Below, piece by piece: positions 23,044-33,806 of a stretch of DNA of 64,000 nucleotides. How positions within the stretch are numbered: the stretch's first letter is position 1; each line of letters begins with the position of its first letter. Position numbers and translations under genes: made by a program. This DNA comes from Diorhabda sublineata (Eukaryota; Arthropoda; Insecta; Coleoptera; Chrysomelidae): contig NC_079484.1 in the NCBI RefSeq assembly GCF_026230105.1, positions 12,415,805-12,479,804 of the forward strand, read 5' to 3'. The notes beneath the pieces were generated by a model that did not search any database, was not told where the DNA came from, and was given only the letters and a program-made list of their open reading frames with translations.

Positions 23044-24123
23044 TTACAATAAGTGTTCAAAATGAGTACCATTCACTTCCATACAATGGTATAATCTATT
23101 TTGAAATGCCTCTCTGACATTGCTTAATATAGCTGGATTTAATTGTCGACATTCATTTTCTATCCTCTCTCGGAAATCATCCAGAGATTCTGGTTGGGTA
23201 GCATAAGCTTTTGTTTTTAAATACCCCCATAAAAAGAAGTCTAGGGGTGTTAAATCCGGTGACCTACGTGGCCACTCCATCATCTGCCCCCTTCTACCTA
23301 TCCAACGAGCGGGGAATGTTTCGTTTAAAAATTGTCGGACAGGCATAGCATGGTGTGGGGGAGCTCCGTCTTGTTGAAATACCAGTAAATCTTCGGAAAG
23401 GTTATCATCATTTTCTATTATTGTTGTAATACGTGGGTCAACCCCTTCCCTGAGTAACTCAAGATATGATTCACCATTTAAATTTCCGTTGATGAAGGGA
23501 GGTCCGACAATGTGGTCACCTAGGATACCACACCAAAGGTTTAACTTTTGGGGATGTTGTGTATGGAATTCACGCATAATATGTGGATCACTTTCAGCCC
23601 AATATCTACAATTATGCCAACTTACTAAGCCATTTAATGACCTTGAGCATTCATCAGAAAAGCAAATATTGTTTAACAATTGTGGATTGTTATTGATAAT
23701 TTGCGTCATTGATTCGCAAAACTCTAGACGACGATCAAAATCATCTTCATTCAACTCGTGCACCAACTTAACTTTGTATGGGTGGTACTTGAATTTATGT
23801 AGAACTCGGAAAACTGTAGAAGATGAAACACCGATCGCTCTACTTATTGTTGACAACGATTGGGGTTGTTGAGCCTCTAAGCTGACTTGCCCTAAAATTG
23901 CCACTTGGATTGCTTCGTTATTTACGAGTCCCTCTCGCTTATGCACTTTATTGCAAACAGACCCTGTTGTGGTAAATTTCTCCATCAGTTGAATTACATA
24001 CTTATGAGTTGCATGTCTTCCGTCATGTATTTCGTTAAATATTCTAGCAGCAGCTCTTGCACAATTATTATTTTGGTAGTATAAACCTACAATTTCAATT
24101 CTTTCTTGCAAAGAGTAAACCAT
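23044..24123 (-). CDS. Tc1/mariner-superfamily transposase (DDD type)
   Basis: Predicted DNA transposase that cuts and re-inserts the surrounding 2-kb element. ATG at 24123-24121 (an upstream TTG frame extension is ignored); 359 codons, uninterrupted, TAA at 23044. The N-terminal third has two helix-turn-helix-like segments: LQERIEIVGLYYQNNN..ARAARIF (residues 5-40) and TISRAIGVSSSTVFRVLHKF (about 92-111). The catalytic domain shows FSDE (Asp157), NLWCGI, FQQDGAPPHH (Asp252) and WPRRSPDLTPLDFFLWG (Asp295), so the triad is D-D-D with 42 residues between the last two. All three acids are present. The decayed protein at 38440-39500 is a relative. The gene ends 6 bp inside the left repeat's inner edge, leaving almost no 3' untranslated sequence outside the repeat. 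Confidence 0.93.
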   Translation of the reverse strand: MVYSLQERIEIVGLYYQNNNCARAAARIFNEIHDGRHATHKYVIQLMEKFTTTGSVCNKVHKREGLVNNEAIQVAILGQVSLEAQQPQSLSTISRAIGVSSSTVFRVLHKFKYHPYKVKLVHELNEDDFDRRLEFCESMTQIINNNPQLLNNICFSDECSRSLNGLVSWHNCRYWAESDPHIMREFHTQHPQKLNLWCGILGDHIVGPPFINGNLNGESYLELLREGVDPRITTIIENDDNLSEDLLVFQQDGAPPHHAMPVRQFLNETFPARWIGRRGQMMEWPRRSPDLTPLDFFLWGYLKTKAYATQPESLDDFRERIENECRQLNPAILSNVREAFQNRLYHCMEVNGTHFEHLL

Positions 24124-24245
24124 TTCATAGAAACAAAATAAATAATGTATCAAATTACACTATCAATAGTGACTACAAATTCTAGTTGACAATGTCAAAC
24201 TTTAATAAAAAGTAGAGTTTTTTGTTGTTTGGATTTTTTAAGTAG

Positions 24246-24636
24246 AATAAATAGCACAGTTAAAAAGATTAAAGAGTTTGAACTGTTGTACAACCCATTT
24301 TAGTACAGGCAAATAAGGTGAAAGTAAATAATAAGTAAAATTTGTGCTCTTAAAAGAAAAATTGTTTATCTCACAAACTAACCACTTTAACCTACAAGTA
24401 TTATACATTTTTGAAATCAGCTCAAAGAGGAGTATCCAAATTTTACATAAAAAATATGAAAAGTAATTTAAAAAAATAAAGGGGACGCTGCTAGGGGTGA
24501 GGGGGGTGGCTTTTCCAGTAATATAAATAAGCCTTAATGCTTGCCCCTTCCAACATAAATTGACGTGTTTTTGGATTTTTTCTGAATACCAGTATTACAA
24601 AAGTTATTAAAGGTGGATACTTTTATCTGAAAAGCA

Positions 24637-24639
<3 letters not shown>
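24246..24639 (-). repeat. Right terminal inverted repeat
   Basis: 394 bp; reverse complement of 22644-23037 with only a handful of substitutions. It is upstream of the transposase start and so would hold the promoter. Confidence 0.93.

Positions 24640-24705
<66 letters not shown>
24640..24705. repeat. (TA)n microsatellite
   Basis: About 66 bp of AT repeat immediately right of the mariner-like element; continuation of the tract at 22593-22643 before insertion. Confidence 0.98.
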
Positions 24706-24708
<3 letters not shown>

Positions 24709-25043
24709 CAACAGAACAATGACAAGCAGAGCCATGCACAAAATATCTTTATAGATGTAGGTGCAGAGCTGCTGAAAACTCCAAACGACTCTAAATAATT
24801 TACAATCTCCTTGTAAAAATTGCAAGTTCCTTGAGCGTTTTCCTTTATCTTGCCAGAAGTGTTAATGGCTTTGACTGCTGTGAAAAAAGATCTACCAATA
24901 CCGTATTCGACATAGAAATGCAACTCTTTTTAAGATTTTTTTCCATAATACGTGGTTTTGTAAAATTTCCACAATGTTTGTATCACTACTTTCGCTGCTT
25001 CTGATAATCTAGAGGCAATCACATACAACTCGGAATTAAACAT
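24706..25043 (-). pseudogene. Unrecognised coding-like segment with one in-frame stop
   Basis: ATG at 25043 opens 38 codons (SELYVIASRLSEAAKVVIQT, then WKFYKTTYYGKKS), a TAA, and the same frame continues with VEYGIGRSFFTAVKAINTSG and YKEIVNYLESFGVFSSSAPT to the edge of the TA tract. Composition is balanced and protein-like over more than 100 codons, but I do not recognise the family. The left side is cut off by the microsatellite/mariner insertion. Confidence 0.4.
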
Positions 25044-25389
25044 TTTGAGCTTTATATTATTTATTATTCAAAATTTCAAATAATTGTGTCCCACCATTGA
25101 ATTGACAGATTTTTGATTATTTTGAAGGTGCCATTAACAAGTCTAATGTTTGCTACAAGTACAACAAATGCTAGTTTAGAAATTGAAATTTTACATATCC
25201 CTGACTTCATTTTATTCTTTTCCGACTTTTTCCAATAACATTTTCAGGCATCTTAATATAATTTATATTAGTCTAATCAACAGGTAGAAACAGAAGAGTT
25301 TAAAATTTTTGTATCTACAGGTTTCGGTTATTTTACACAAATTTTAACCGTTGATTTTTCGATTTCATTTTTATAATACAAGCCCCGTC
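25044..25389. other. No recognisable feature
   Basis: AT-rich spacer; nothing recognised. Confidence 0.4.
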
Positions 25390-26560
25390 CCATTTCAGTT
25401 GGCCCAATTGAAAAAAATTACTAATTATTGCTTTTTCAGCTATTAAAAACCGGCAAATTGTTTCGTTTTGAGCACTTTATATTTTCTATTAACATTTTAG
25501 ATACTTTTACAGGAGTTACAAGTCTTAACATATGTTATAATTACAAACCAAAAAAAAAAAAAAACAAAAACCAAATGTATTCAGAAAAGCTTAAATATTA
25601 AACATACTTTTAAAAGTTACCATTGCGTAACATCCCCTTTATTTTTAATAACAGCTGTAATTCTTTGAGGCATGGTGTTTATTAAATTCTGCCAGTATTC
25701 GGGAGTAAAATCATCTCAAATTTCTTGTAGTTTTTCTTTTCTTTTAATTCCATGATAGTTATAGCTTGATTTGCACGCAACTGCTTTTTCATTTCATACC
25801 AAAGTGTTTCTATTGGTGATAAATCTGGACTACTTGAAACCCACTCTAAAAGTGGAATATTGTTGTCTGAGAACCATTTTAAAGCCTTTTTTGACTTATG
25901 GTATGCTGCTCCATCACAGATGCCGGAAATTTTACTTTGCGCTTCAAACAATCTAGATCAAAAGCTTCATTTTTTTGTCGAATAACTCATCACTCCAATT
26001 TATACAGCTCCACTGTTCAATTTTTATGCTCTTTTGCCCATTTAAGTCTATTTTTCTTTTGGATTTGAGTCAATGATGGCTTTTCCTCGGCCTATGTAAA
26101 GAAAATTTGAATTTAGAAAAATATGCATTAAACCAATGTGTGTTACAAAATTCACCTTGTATGTCCGAAATCCTAATTTTTGAGCCTCTCTGTGACATGT
26201 GGATCTTGAAACCCACTGTATTACCCCCAAGTACACTTAGTTGACCATAGTTAGCACGCCTGTTTTGTTGAATTATTCTTTTTAACGCTCGTTTATCTTT
26301 GTCTGACAATTTCGATTTTCTTACGTACCGGTGTTTAGGACAATCGAATCATTTGTTTTATACAATTATATTTCGAACACTGTATTTTGACATGTTTACA
26401 ACTTTCGCGATTTCTGAGTTCTTTTTCCCATTTTTGAATAAGTTTATTATGATTAATCGAATTTTTTCATCAATAACTTTTCCTCTACCCATTTTAAAAA
26501 TTATACTCACCTTATTACTTCAAAAATATATCTGTCACTTAAAAAAATATTTTGTGAAAA
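25390..26560 (-). pseudogene. Tc1-type transposase relic (DD34E), internally deleted
   Basis: Minus strand: KDKRALKRIIQQNRRANYGQ (26300-26240) and a second DNA-binding block, STCHREAQKLGFRTYKV (about 26205-26155), then NWSDEL (first Asp near 25990), then DGAAYHKSKKALKWF and SPDLSPIETLWYEMKKQ (25910-25780). Between the second Asp and Glu are exactly 34 residues, the Tc1 signature. The segment between first and second Asp is only about 30 codons with a frame change at a short repeat-like joint (gtgatg near 25920), so most of the family's central catalytic sheet is missing. Stops elsewhere. A possible end is CAGTTGGCCCAATTG at 25397; the opposite end was not found. Confidence 0.78.
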
Positions 26561-27839
26561 TATGACTTACACAGCCTACTTTATTATTTGCGTTTTTTGG
26601 ACCTAATGAAACTTCATACAAAATATTTGACAATATTCATCCAAAACCTATTTTAGACGTAAAACTAAAAATTTAAAACATTTTACTAACAGCTACTTTT
26701 TGGCATTTTGAACTAAACTTTAATAATTTCGAATAATTTTTTGTCGATTGTGAACTTGCGCGGCACCTACTTTGAGCAGAGCTTTCTCATTCCAAATATC
26801 CATTCACCATATGTCCTACACATTCCTTTAATATCTCAAGCTCTCAGCTATCCCAATAATCCGAAATTATTTTGTGGACCCTTTAATGTTTTAACCGGTG
26901 GCCGCCTTTTTGGGGTATCCACTGCGATATTCTGGAGCAAAATCCGAATAATTTTCAGTCCGAGTTAAGCCTTGGTTTTAGTAGTAATTTTCGATATAAA
27001 GCAATGTTTTATTAGCACACAAAATTCAATTTTATTCATTTTTTCAAACTAACACAAGTTACTGTACTTGAAATGCTATAATTCACAAACTACTAGTACG
27101 ACAGCTGTCAAATTTATACACGTGTCTCTTGGAGGTTAATGCTAACTGAAAATTATATGGATTTAATAGTAGCTATCTAAGAGCTAGCCGCCGAACTTTT
27201 CACCCTACCTAAACACTACCTGATTTCAGTACACTTATTCCAGTGATGTTCTTATTTATCGACTTTGTCACTGAAGTGAGAATCTGGATGAATATCAAAA
27301 TACACTTCCCTGGCTGCTACTTACTCTTTATTCGATGGAAATCATTTCCACGCATGAATTTTTTTAGATGTACCCAGACTGCCAAGTGTTATATTTCTGA
27401 GCCTTGCCTTATTTTGGCGCTGTCCATGTTCAAGTTTTTGCATTGCACAAGACACAAACTGCAACCAGTCAATTTTGAACAAGCAGGGATATACGAATGA
27501 GTTGACCGACATAGAATTTCCCACGTATTCATAAAGATGTAATTCCACAACGATAACGTTGAACCTAATCACGACTTCTCTTATTGAAAGACAAAAATTT
27601 TGAATCCCGTTACTAGTTTTTAGCAAATATTAATAACATGTACAATAAAGGAGTGTAGAATTTCAGTTCTCAATGATACGGTGTTGATCTATTTTATTCG
27701 TATTTTTTGAATTTCTATACTATATTACAGTTATTTCTCACAGAATCGGAATGGAACTTAATATTCTTGATATTTAGCCAATTTTTGAATCTGTTTTCAT
27801 ACACTTTTCTGAAAGTCTTGAGTGATAACTTTGATCAAG
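26561..27839. other. No recognisable feature
   Basis: A less AT-rich patch at 26740-26970 (open on the plus strand for 75 codons) and overlapping frames at 27243-27626 show no motif I recognise. Confidence 0.4.
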
Positions 27840-29260
27840 ATACTCGTAAAAGTGCTCTATGGACTTCACTACCACCAATAGCTCTCTTCTCGTGACGGAG
27901 TAGCTCCGTTCTAGTTTCGAGAGAACTTTACTAAAGTATTCCAGCACTATTTGTTGCCCTCCTTGGATCTCTAGAGCAATCCTCCAACCCCTACGTTGCT
28001 TGCATCCGTGTCAAAGATAATATCCCCTCTCCGATAGGGGATATCCCAATATTGGCGCCACGGTTAAATGTTTCTTCAAGGTCTTGAACGCTGTTCTACA
28101 GTCTTCATCCCAGTGGAAAGCTCTTGCTTTTCTGTGAGCCGAATAAGTGTCCAAGCATGTCGTGGTCATCGCATTATGGAGACAATTTTCTCTGGATCCA
28201 CGGCCACTCCCCCATTGTTCCTTATATGACCTAGATACTTGACACGGTTTTGGAATAGCTGGTACTTCTTTGGAGCATGAGCTGGGCAGCTTGAAGTTGC
28301 TTGAATACGTTTTCTAAATTCTTAAAATGTTCCTCAAATATCTCTCCCAATACCTCGATGTTATCCAAATAAACCAGACATGTTTTCCAAGATAACCGTC
28401 TCAAGAAGTTTTCCGTATGCCCGAATGGCATGACGTTGAATTGCCTAGTCCGAATCCGGTCGTGAAAGCAGTGTTCTCGTTATCTTCTGGGGCCATCTCT
28501 ACTTCCCAATATCCAGACTTCAGGTACAAGGTATAAACAGCTTGCTGCCAGCTAAAGTGTATCGTCAATCCGGGGTAAAGGATAGCTGCCTTTCTTCGTG
28601 ACGTTGTTTAACTGACGACGGTCCACATAGAATTTGGTTACTCCATTCTTTTTCTTCACGAGTACTACTGGAGACACCCTTGGACTAGTAAAAGGCTCCA
28701 TTACTTTCTCCTCATCCATCAGCTCGATTCAGGGATTGAGCAGCTACTGATATCATTTGTTCGAATCGATCATGGGAATTGTCGGTTGTCGTCGTTTGGT
28801 GGACTATAGACGTTACTAGTAATTACTATTAGATTAATAGTAATCGGGTAATCGTTCACATTTATAACACGTGCTGGGATCTCCTAAGCCGAAGAAACTA
28901 ATGAGTTTTCAATTAGTACCCTTTGCCAACCTCTCATGAATCCATGGCTCCAGCATAATTAGTCAACCTCATTTCATGACCCCCAGTAGCCGCGATACTA
29001 TCATGGTTTCGCTTCGTGTAGGTAGAACCGTATCTTCCTGTACAACTACCAACACCGTGTTACTCTCAGATGAATGAAACAATACTTCTTCAGAGCCCAC
29101 TTGGTTTTATTTCCAAGTCCAGTTGGAAACCATAAAGATTCATTACCTCCATTCCAAGAATCACGTCTTCTTCAATGCCAGCGACGATTACCTTATTTGG
29201 AAACTTTTCTGCACCAATTGCCAACTCTCGTAAGGATAAAAGAACACATTGTATTTTGGA
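27840..29260 (-). pseudogene. Ty3/gypsy pol relic (protease, RT, RNase H)
   Basis: On the minus strand, in order: AGIEEDVILGMEVMNLYGFQ (29190-29125, end of the aspartic protease), VLVKKKNGVTKFYVDRRQLN (28670-28610) with YPLPRIDD, MPFGHTENF and CLVYLDNIEVLG (28430-28340; RT YLDD changed to YLDN), YLGHI.NNGGVAVDPEKI (28220-28165), and the RNase H block FDTDASNVGVGG...RRELLVVVKSIEHFYEYL (28015-27840). Several stops and frame changes. The GC level is visibly higher than its surroundings. No LTRs found. It belongs to a different lineage from the element at 41.3-48.2 kb. Confidence 0.85.
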
Positions 29261-30239
29261 TTTTTTTTTTAGTAGAAATTTCTAAGAATCTTATTATTAC
29301 TTATTACTGAAATTACTATATAAGAATTAGGGTTATCTCTAAAACCATTGATTGGTGAAATTCTAGAAAACGGCAGTCTTCTTTTTGGCGTGGTTGTCTC
29401 AACATTGGACAATTCTGAGAAATTGTTAATTTGAATAAAAATAAATCACCGTATTTTCTGTCACTAGGTAAAAATTGCGGAACGTAATGACTATTAGATA
29501 CAAGAATAAACAAAGTTGTTATGTTGCAACAAAAATAATGCTGCTTAATATTAAAAGTCGAGGAATTAGTGAACATATTTCTTAGACAATTTTCTAATAA
29601 GTTAATCTTCTTATCGCATTCAGAATGATATATTACATTTAAATATGTACCTAGTTGTTCTCTATCGTACCTAATAGATTATAGTGATAATGACATCCAA
29701 CAGGGCCACAGAAATAACTAAGTGATGATGCACATTAGGTGCCCCCCAAAAGCGATGAATTTAGAAGAATTTTCGTTGAATGTGGAGTTCAATTGCTCAA
29801 TTTCATAATCTTCAATCACATGCATACCGTAGCAACTCCGTCGAACTACAGCAATGAACTCTTTTAAGTTAGTTATATTACCCCCTGTAGGGATCAGATT
29901 GAGGATTTCTAATTGATATAAGAATTCTTGCGTATTTTAAAGCCTTAAGTTCAAGAAATAAGTGAAGTAAACCACATTCAACGCACTTTAAACATATCTT
30001 CATTGAATTTATATAAAATTAGATAAATACAAAATTATTTTTACCAATTTAAAATTGGTGATTTGGATTCATTTAATAGATTTCTTAACACCTACACCAC
30101 TGGCGTCCGACAAATTGACTATATTAACATATACAAGTACCAGCTGTAAGTAATTGTTTTAGATTGATTGTGACTCTCCGGGGGTCAAGTTAAATTTTGC
30201 CTTAATATTCTGGCTCGTCGAGATAGTTTAAACGTTAAT
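29261..30239. other. No recognisable feature
   Basis: AT-rich; a minus-strand frame 29316-29576 has no motif I recognise. Confidence 0.45.
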
Positions 30240-30955
30240 GGAACGTAAAATACTGAAAAATCGTTAACATTTCTTGATACTAAATTTATAAGAAACGAAA
30301 ATAATAAAATTTTAACTGACTGGTATAGAAAACCAATAAGTTCTGGAAAATATATCAATTATCATTCATATCACCCACGTACCACTAAAATTAGTTTAAT
30401 CAAATAGAGGAAAAATAGAGTCCTCAAAATTTCTGATCTAATTTTTCATAAAAAAACTCTAAAATACTTCACAAACTTTTTATGATAGCTCATATACTCC
30501 ATATCATTTAAAACGAATTTTGTATAATACATCTGACAATGACACAAACATTGAATCATCATTTTCTAACGTCATTTCTGACATTTCTGTTCCATTCTGT
30601 TGAATATATGTAATATGTAATAAATTGAACACATTCTATTATATTATATTATATTTATACACCTTTACCATATATAAAATCAGTTACTCCTAAACTTTCT
30701 GAAATCTTTAAACAACACAATATTAAAATAGCGTACAGTCACCCTTAATATTCAATCTATTGTTACTTAAATAAAAGATAAAACACCAATCAATAAATTG
30801 TCTAGCATAGTATATGAAATACGTTGTTTAAATTGTGACAAAAAGTATATTCGTCAGTCGGAAAGATCACTGATCAATCGGATAACTTCCTACAAGAGTG
30901 ATGCAGAATATATCCTGATAGATGTTCATTAGCGACTCATATCTATTATGAAAGG
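30240..30955 (+). mobile_element. Penelope-like element copy D
   Basis: Begins like copy B (aatactgaaaaatcgtta at 30250) and reads NENNKILTDWYRKPISSG near 30297-30350. It keeps about 250 bp, between the 'KNRVLKIS' part and the ccatatataaaatcagtta block (about 30670), that copy B lacks. It continues into the GIY-YIG region (YEIRCLNCDKKYIRQSERSL, 30810-30870) and stops abruptly at about 30950, where gypsy sequence begins. Internal stops present. Confidence 0.75.
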
Positions 30956-32071
30956 CAGATTTTACATGGAAGGGTTTTTTGACATAAGATTTTTTGAAAT
31001 ATTTCTCAGCAACTGCTGGTGTCACAAAGGATCTTGTGCTACCAGTATCAATTAAAACCGTAAGATTTTGTTCTGGAAAAATTATATAGGGTAACACGCT
31101 TTCTGAATTATTTAAGTTTAACAATTCGATAATGTTTGGTTTGGTTCCGAGGCTGGTGTCTCTAAAAAATTATCGGATTCATCATTAGTGCAATCAGAAT
31201 CGTCTATATTATGGAGTTCTTCCGAGATAAAATTTCTAGGTTGATTAGGATTGTGTTGGAACCTATTTTGATAATTTTGAGGTTAGGGTCTAGATGTATT
31301 TCTTGTAGACATACTTATTGGAGTTGGATTAGGAAATCTTTGGTTCTGGTTGGGCTTAAAGACGTTTTGACCATTATTAGAAAGGTTTGTATTATTCCTA
31401 TTAGAAGGAGTTGATGGATGATTTTGCGGGTTTAATGCGGAATTTCGATTAGTATATTGATAATTCTGCATAGAATTTTGTCTAGGAGGTGGCTGCCTAT
31501 ATGCCGCAGTATTTTGGAAAGTGGTTTTATTTTTATGTGAATTATTTTGCGTATTCAAGGATGAGAAAACATTTTTCGGATGATTATTCTTGGTCATATA
31601 AATTTGAAAATCATTTGTAAGTACATTTGAAGTTACATTCAAATTTTCTGGATTTTTCGTACGCATTAATGTGCCTAAAGGTTCTTTTAAACCGCGTAGC
31701 AAAACTCTGAGAGCCAAATTTTTAAGTTGAGTTACTCAGTTCGCCCACTTAAGAGTTCCAATAATTCAACTTTACTTGTTCGAATAGACAACAAATCGTA
31801 GAAACGAACCGAATGTTATATGCTTTAACTTTCGATTGACTATCCTACTGACTGCGCAACTTAACTTTTAATTTACTGGAACCGTATTTTTAAAAACTAA
31901 CTTTATTTCTAATTCTATTATTCTATCAACAACTTCAATTACAAGACTGATATTTTTTATTACAATCGTGAATTAAATAATCTTTTAGTAAACACAAACT
32001 AAGCAATTCTACAATGAACTAAGTTCTTAATCAGCACAATATACTGTCCACCTAAGGGCAATGGTGTAGGT

Positions 32072-32075
<4 letters not shown>
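30951..32075 (-). mobile_element. Rearranged 5' part of the errantivirus-like element (copy 2)
   Basis: Minus-strand order: LTR (32075-31860), altered primer binding site (TTGCGCAGTCAGTAGGAT from 31859; the full copy has TGGCGC), leader to about 31725, then a deletion that jumps into the middle of gag, gag C-terminal half open to 31283, gag-pro spacer, and protease start with DTGSTRSF (about 31045). It ends at 30951 at aaagg, which is shared with the PLE copy D, so the two are joined at a 5-bp microhomology. This copy keeps about 140 bp between gag and protease that the full-length copy has lost. Confidence 0.85.
31860..32075 (-). repeat. LTR of copy 2
   Basis: 216 bp, begins TGTCACCTACACC at 32075 and ends TTAAG at 31860; nearly identical to the 5' LTR at 41325-41538 except for a short changed patch. 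Its outer edge touches a (TA)n tract. Confidence 0.9.

Positions 32076-32144
<69 letters not shown>
32076..32144. repeat. (TA)n microsatellite
   Basis: About 69 bp AT repeat directly abutting the LTR end. Confidence 0.97.
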
Positions 32145-32147
<3 letters not shown>

Positions 32148-32149
32148 TA

Positions 32150-32420
32150 AATTCTTTAATTCTTTGACTTTTTCATATGTTTATGTTTTTAAATCTTCCT
32201 GATTTAAAGTCTCTTCTATCACAAAATATAATAGTTTTTTTTAATAATTCTTAAAAGATATATAAAATTGTAAAATTGACGTTTGACTTTTCTTTAAGTC
32301 TTTATCAGTGTCAATATCATATTTTGATAAAAAAACTAATTTTGAAACAGAAGAGACCTAAAATCAAGAAGATTTAGAAACATAAACATATCACAAGGTC
32401 TAAGAAATAAGAAATTAAAG
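32150..32420. repeat. Imperfect inverted repeat, ~80-bp arms
   Basis: The left arm (32150-32226, with atatgtttatgtttttaaat and aaagtctcttct) is matched on the opposite strand by 32340-32420 (atttagaaacataaacatat, agaagagacc). The centre contains a small ttatca/tgataa fold. A second partial copy of the central block lies at 32580-32660. Probably a foldback-type repeat. Confidence 0.6.
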
Positions 32421-32526
32421 AAATTTATATTTATATAAATATAAATTTCTGTAATTTCTTTTATGTATGTATAAATATAATATAATATAAATAATTTGAT
32501 TGCTTAAGAAATAAGAAATTGAAGAA

Positions 32527-32529
<3 letters not shown>

Positions 32530-32568
<39 letters not shown>
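32530..32568. repeat. (TA)n microsatellite
   Basis: About 39 bp AT repeat. Confidence 0.97.
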
Positions 32569-32571
<3 letters not shown>

Positions 32572-33021
32572 TTAAAATTATTTCTTTTATAATTTTTAAA
32601 AGTTAGATAAAAATTGACTTTTCTTTAGGTCTTTATCAAAACAAAATATGATATTGATATTGACAATTTACGTATTTATATTAATACATCACTTTCATCA
32701 TGAGTATCAAAATAAGAATAAAAACGAAATATAAATTTGGTTTAATAAGAAGAATTGATTTTTTCCTCAGTCCATACATCTCAGATATGTAGCAGTAATC
32801 AATTAAATTATTTGTTTTGTTTATATTTTATTAGAATTTACAAAATAGAGCTATAAATTTTACTTAAATTATTGAGGTCTCTTTTATTATTTATAGGTTT
32901 TTCGTTTTTATATTTCTAAAATTTTTTTTTCGTGTTTTAAAACAGAATCTTTTACACGAAAAAGAGAAACAACTTATTGAAACTTTTTAATTACCATTTT
33001 GCTTTATTTCAGACCCAAACA

Positions 33022-33246
33022 ATGGCAAGAAGTAAGAAGTTGTCTGATGCTGAAGCAAAATTAAAGAAGAGGGAATACGATAAAAAGTGGCGAGAGAAAT
33101 TGGAGTATGTTCCAACAAAGCTAGAAAAGCTTCGTGGCAAAGAAAGAGAAAAATATCTGAAGAAAAAACAGAAAAGCCAATTCAAATCTATATCTAACAT
33201 GAGTTTTAGAGAAAATAACAAACAAGAAAAAATTTTCGTCTCCTGA
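33022..33246 (+). CDS. Small basic coiled-coil-like ORF behind a splice acceptor
   Basis: ATG at 33022 opens 74 codons of very charged protein (MARSKKLSDAEAKLKKREYD; later REKYLKKKQKSQFKSISNMS). The composition predicts a helical, nucleic-acid-binding segment. A textbook 3' splice site, ttgctttatttcag, ends at 33012, so the ORF may be an exon or the start of one. Around 33215 the continuation looks frame-shifted (the next frame continues with a RQTRKNFRLLKLK-like stretch), so the gene may be broken. I recall similar lysine/arginine-rich N-termini in repeated insect genes but cannot name a family. Confidence 0.45.
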   Translation: MARSKKLSDAEAKLKKREYDKKWREKLEYVPTKLEKLRGKEREKYLKKKQKSQFKSISNMSFRENNKQEKIFVS

Positions 33247-33630
33247 AACTGAAAGTATCAACACTATTGAAGAATGTTCAAGCTCTTGAAATTATAAAAT
33301 AAAAGTAATTACTAAACAACTTCTGAATAATTACACTCACTTAAATAAACAAAGTGATGAGAGAAAGTACTACGAAATTTTTAAGGCCCACATTTAAATC
33401 GTTGAAACTAATTTATTCTGGGGTCTACAATATTTTTCTTTCTACTTAGATAAAAGTACAAATTTCAGAGCAAATGAAGATTAATTAATTTAAATATTGT
33501 TCATTAATTTATTAATAGGTAAATTCGAGTTTTTATGAGAATTACCCTTAACCTACTACAATTAAATAACTCAATTCACCAACTTGCTTTTTTAAAAACA
33601 ATTTATTTAGCAAACTGAGAATTTAATAAT

Positions 33631-33744
33631 TTAAAGTTACAAATAGTTACACTAATATGACTAACGTACTAGACGAATATCAAATTAAATGAACTAGAAT
33701 TTACAGTTATAAATGGTTACACTAATCTGACTGGCGTACTAGTT
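33631..33744. repeat. Short tandem duplication, 70-bp period
   Basis: ttaaagttacaaatagttac at 33631 recurs as ttacagttataaatggttac at 33701; both are followed by actaat.tgact..cgtacta. Two units. Confidence 0.75.
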
Positions 33745-33774
33745 GAGTGAACAAAATATTTGTTTCACAGGCTT

Positions 33775-33806
33775 CTTTATATATTAGTAAGAACTAATAT
33801 ATAAAG
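33775..33806. repeat. Perfect 14-bp hairpin
   Basis: ctttatatattagt, aaga loop, actaatatataaag. No known role; close to the tandem duplication. Confidence 0.8.

Larger units (their letters stand above)
22644..24639 (-). mobile_element. Intact-looking mariner-like element with 394-bp TIRs
   Basis: The unit is 1,996 bp. Both ends begin CAGTGCTTTTCAGATAAAAG and are followed inward by inverted repeats of exactly equal length (22644-23037 and 24246-24639), about 98 percent alike by eye. TA flanks both ends and the element sits within a (TA)n tract, as expected for the TA target of the Tc1/mariner superfamily. Between the repeats lies one uninterrupted transposase gene on the minus strand. Good preservation of ends and frame suggests a young insertion that could be autonomous (inference). 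Confidence 0.92.

Noticed and set aside
23489..23872. 127-codon plus-strand frame
   Set aside because: Shadow of the minus-strand transposase on the opposite strand.
24607..24825. Frames reading through the TA tract (YIYIYI repeats), also at 40275, 41070 and 48236
   Set aside because: Microsatellite translation only.
26740..26968. 75-codon plus-strand frame of less AT-rich sequence as a gene
   Set aside because: No recognised motif on either strand; may belong to an unidentified repeat, but cannot be supported.
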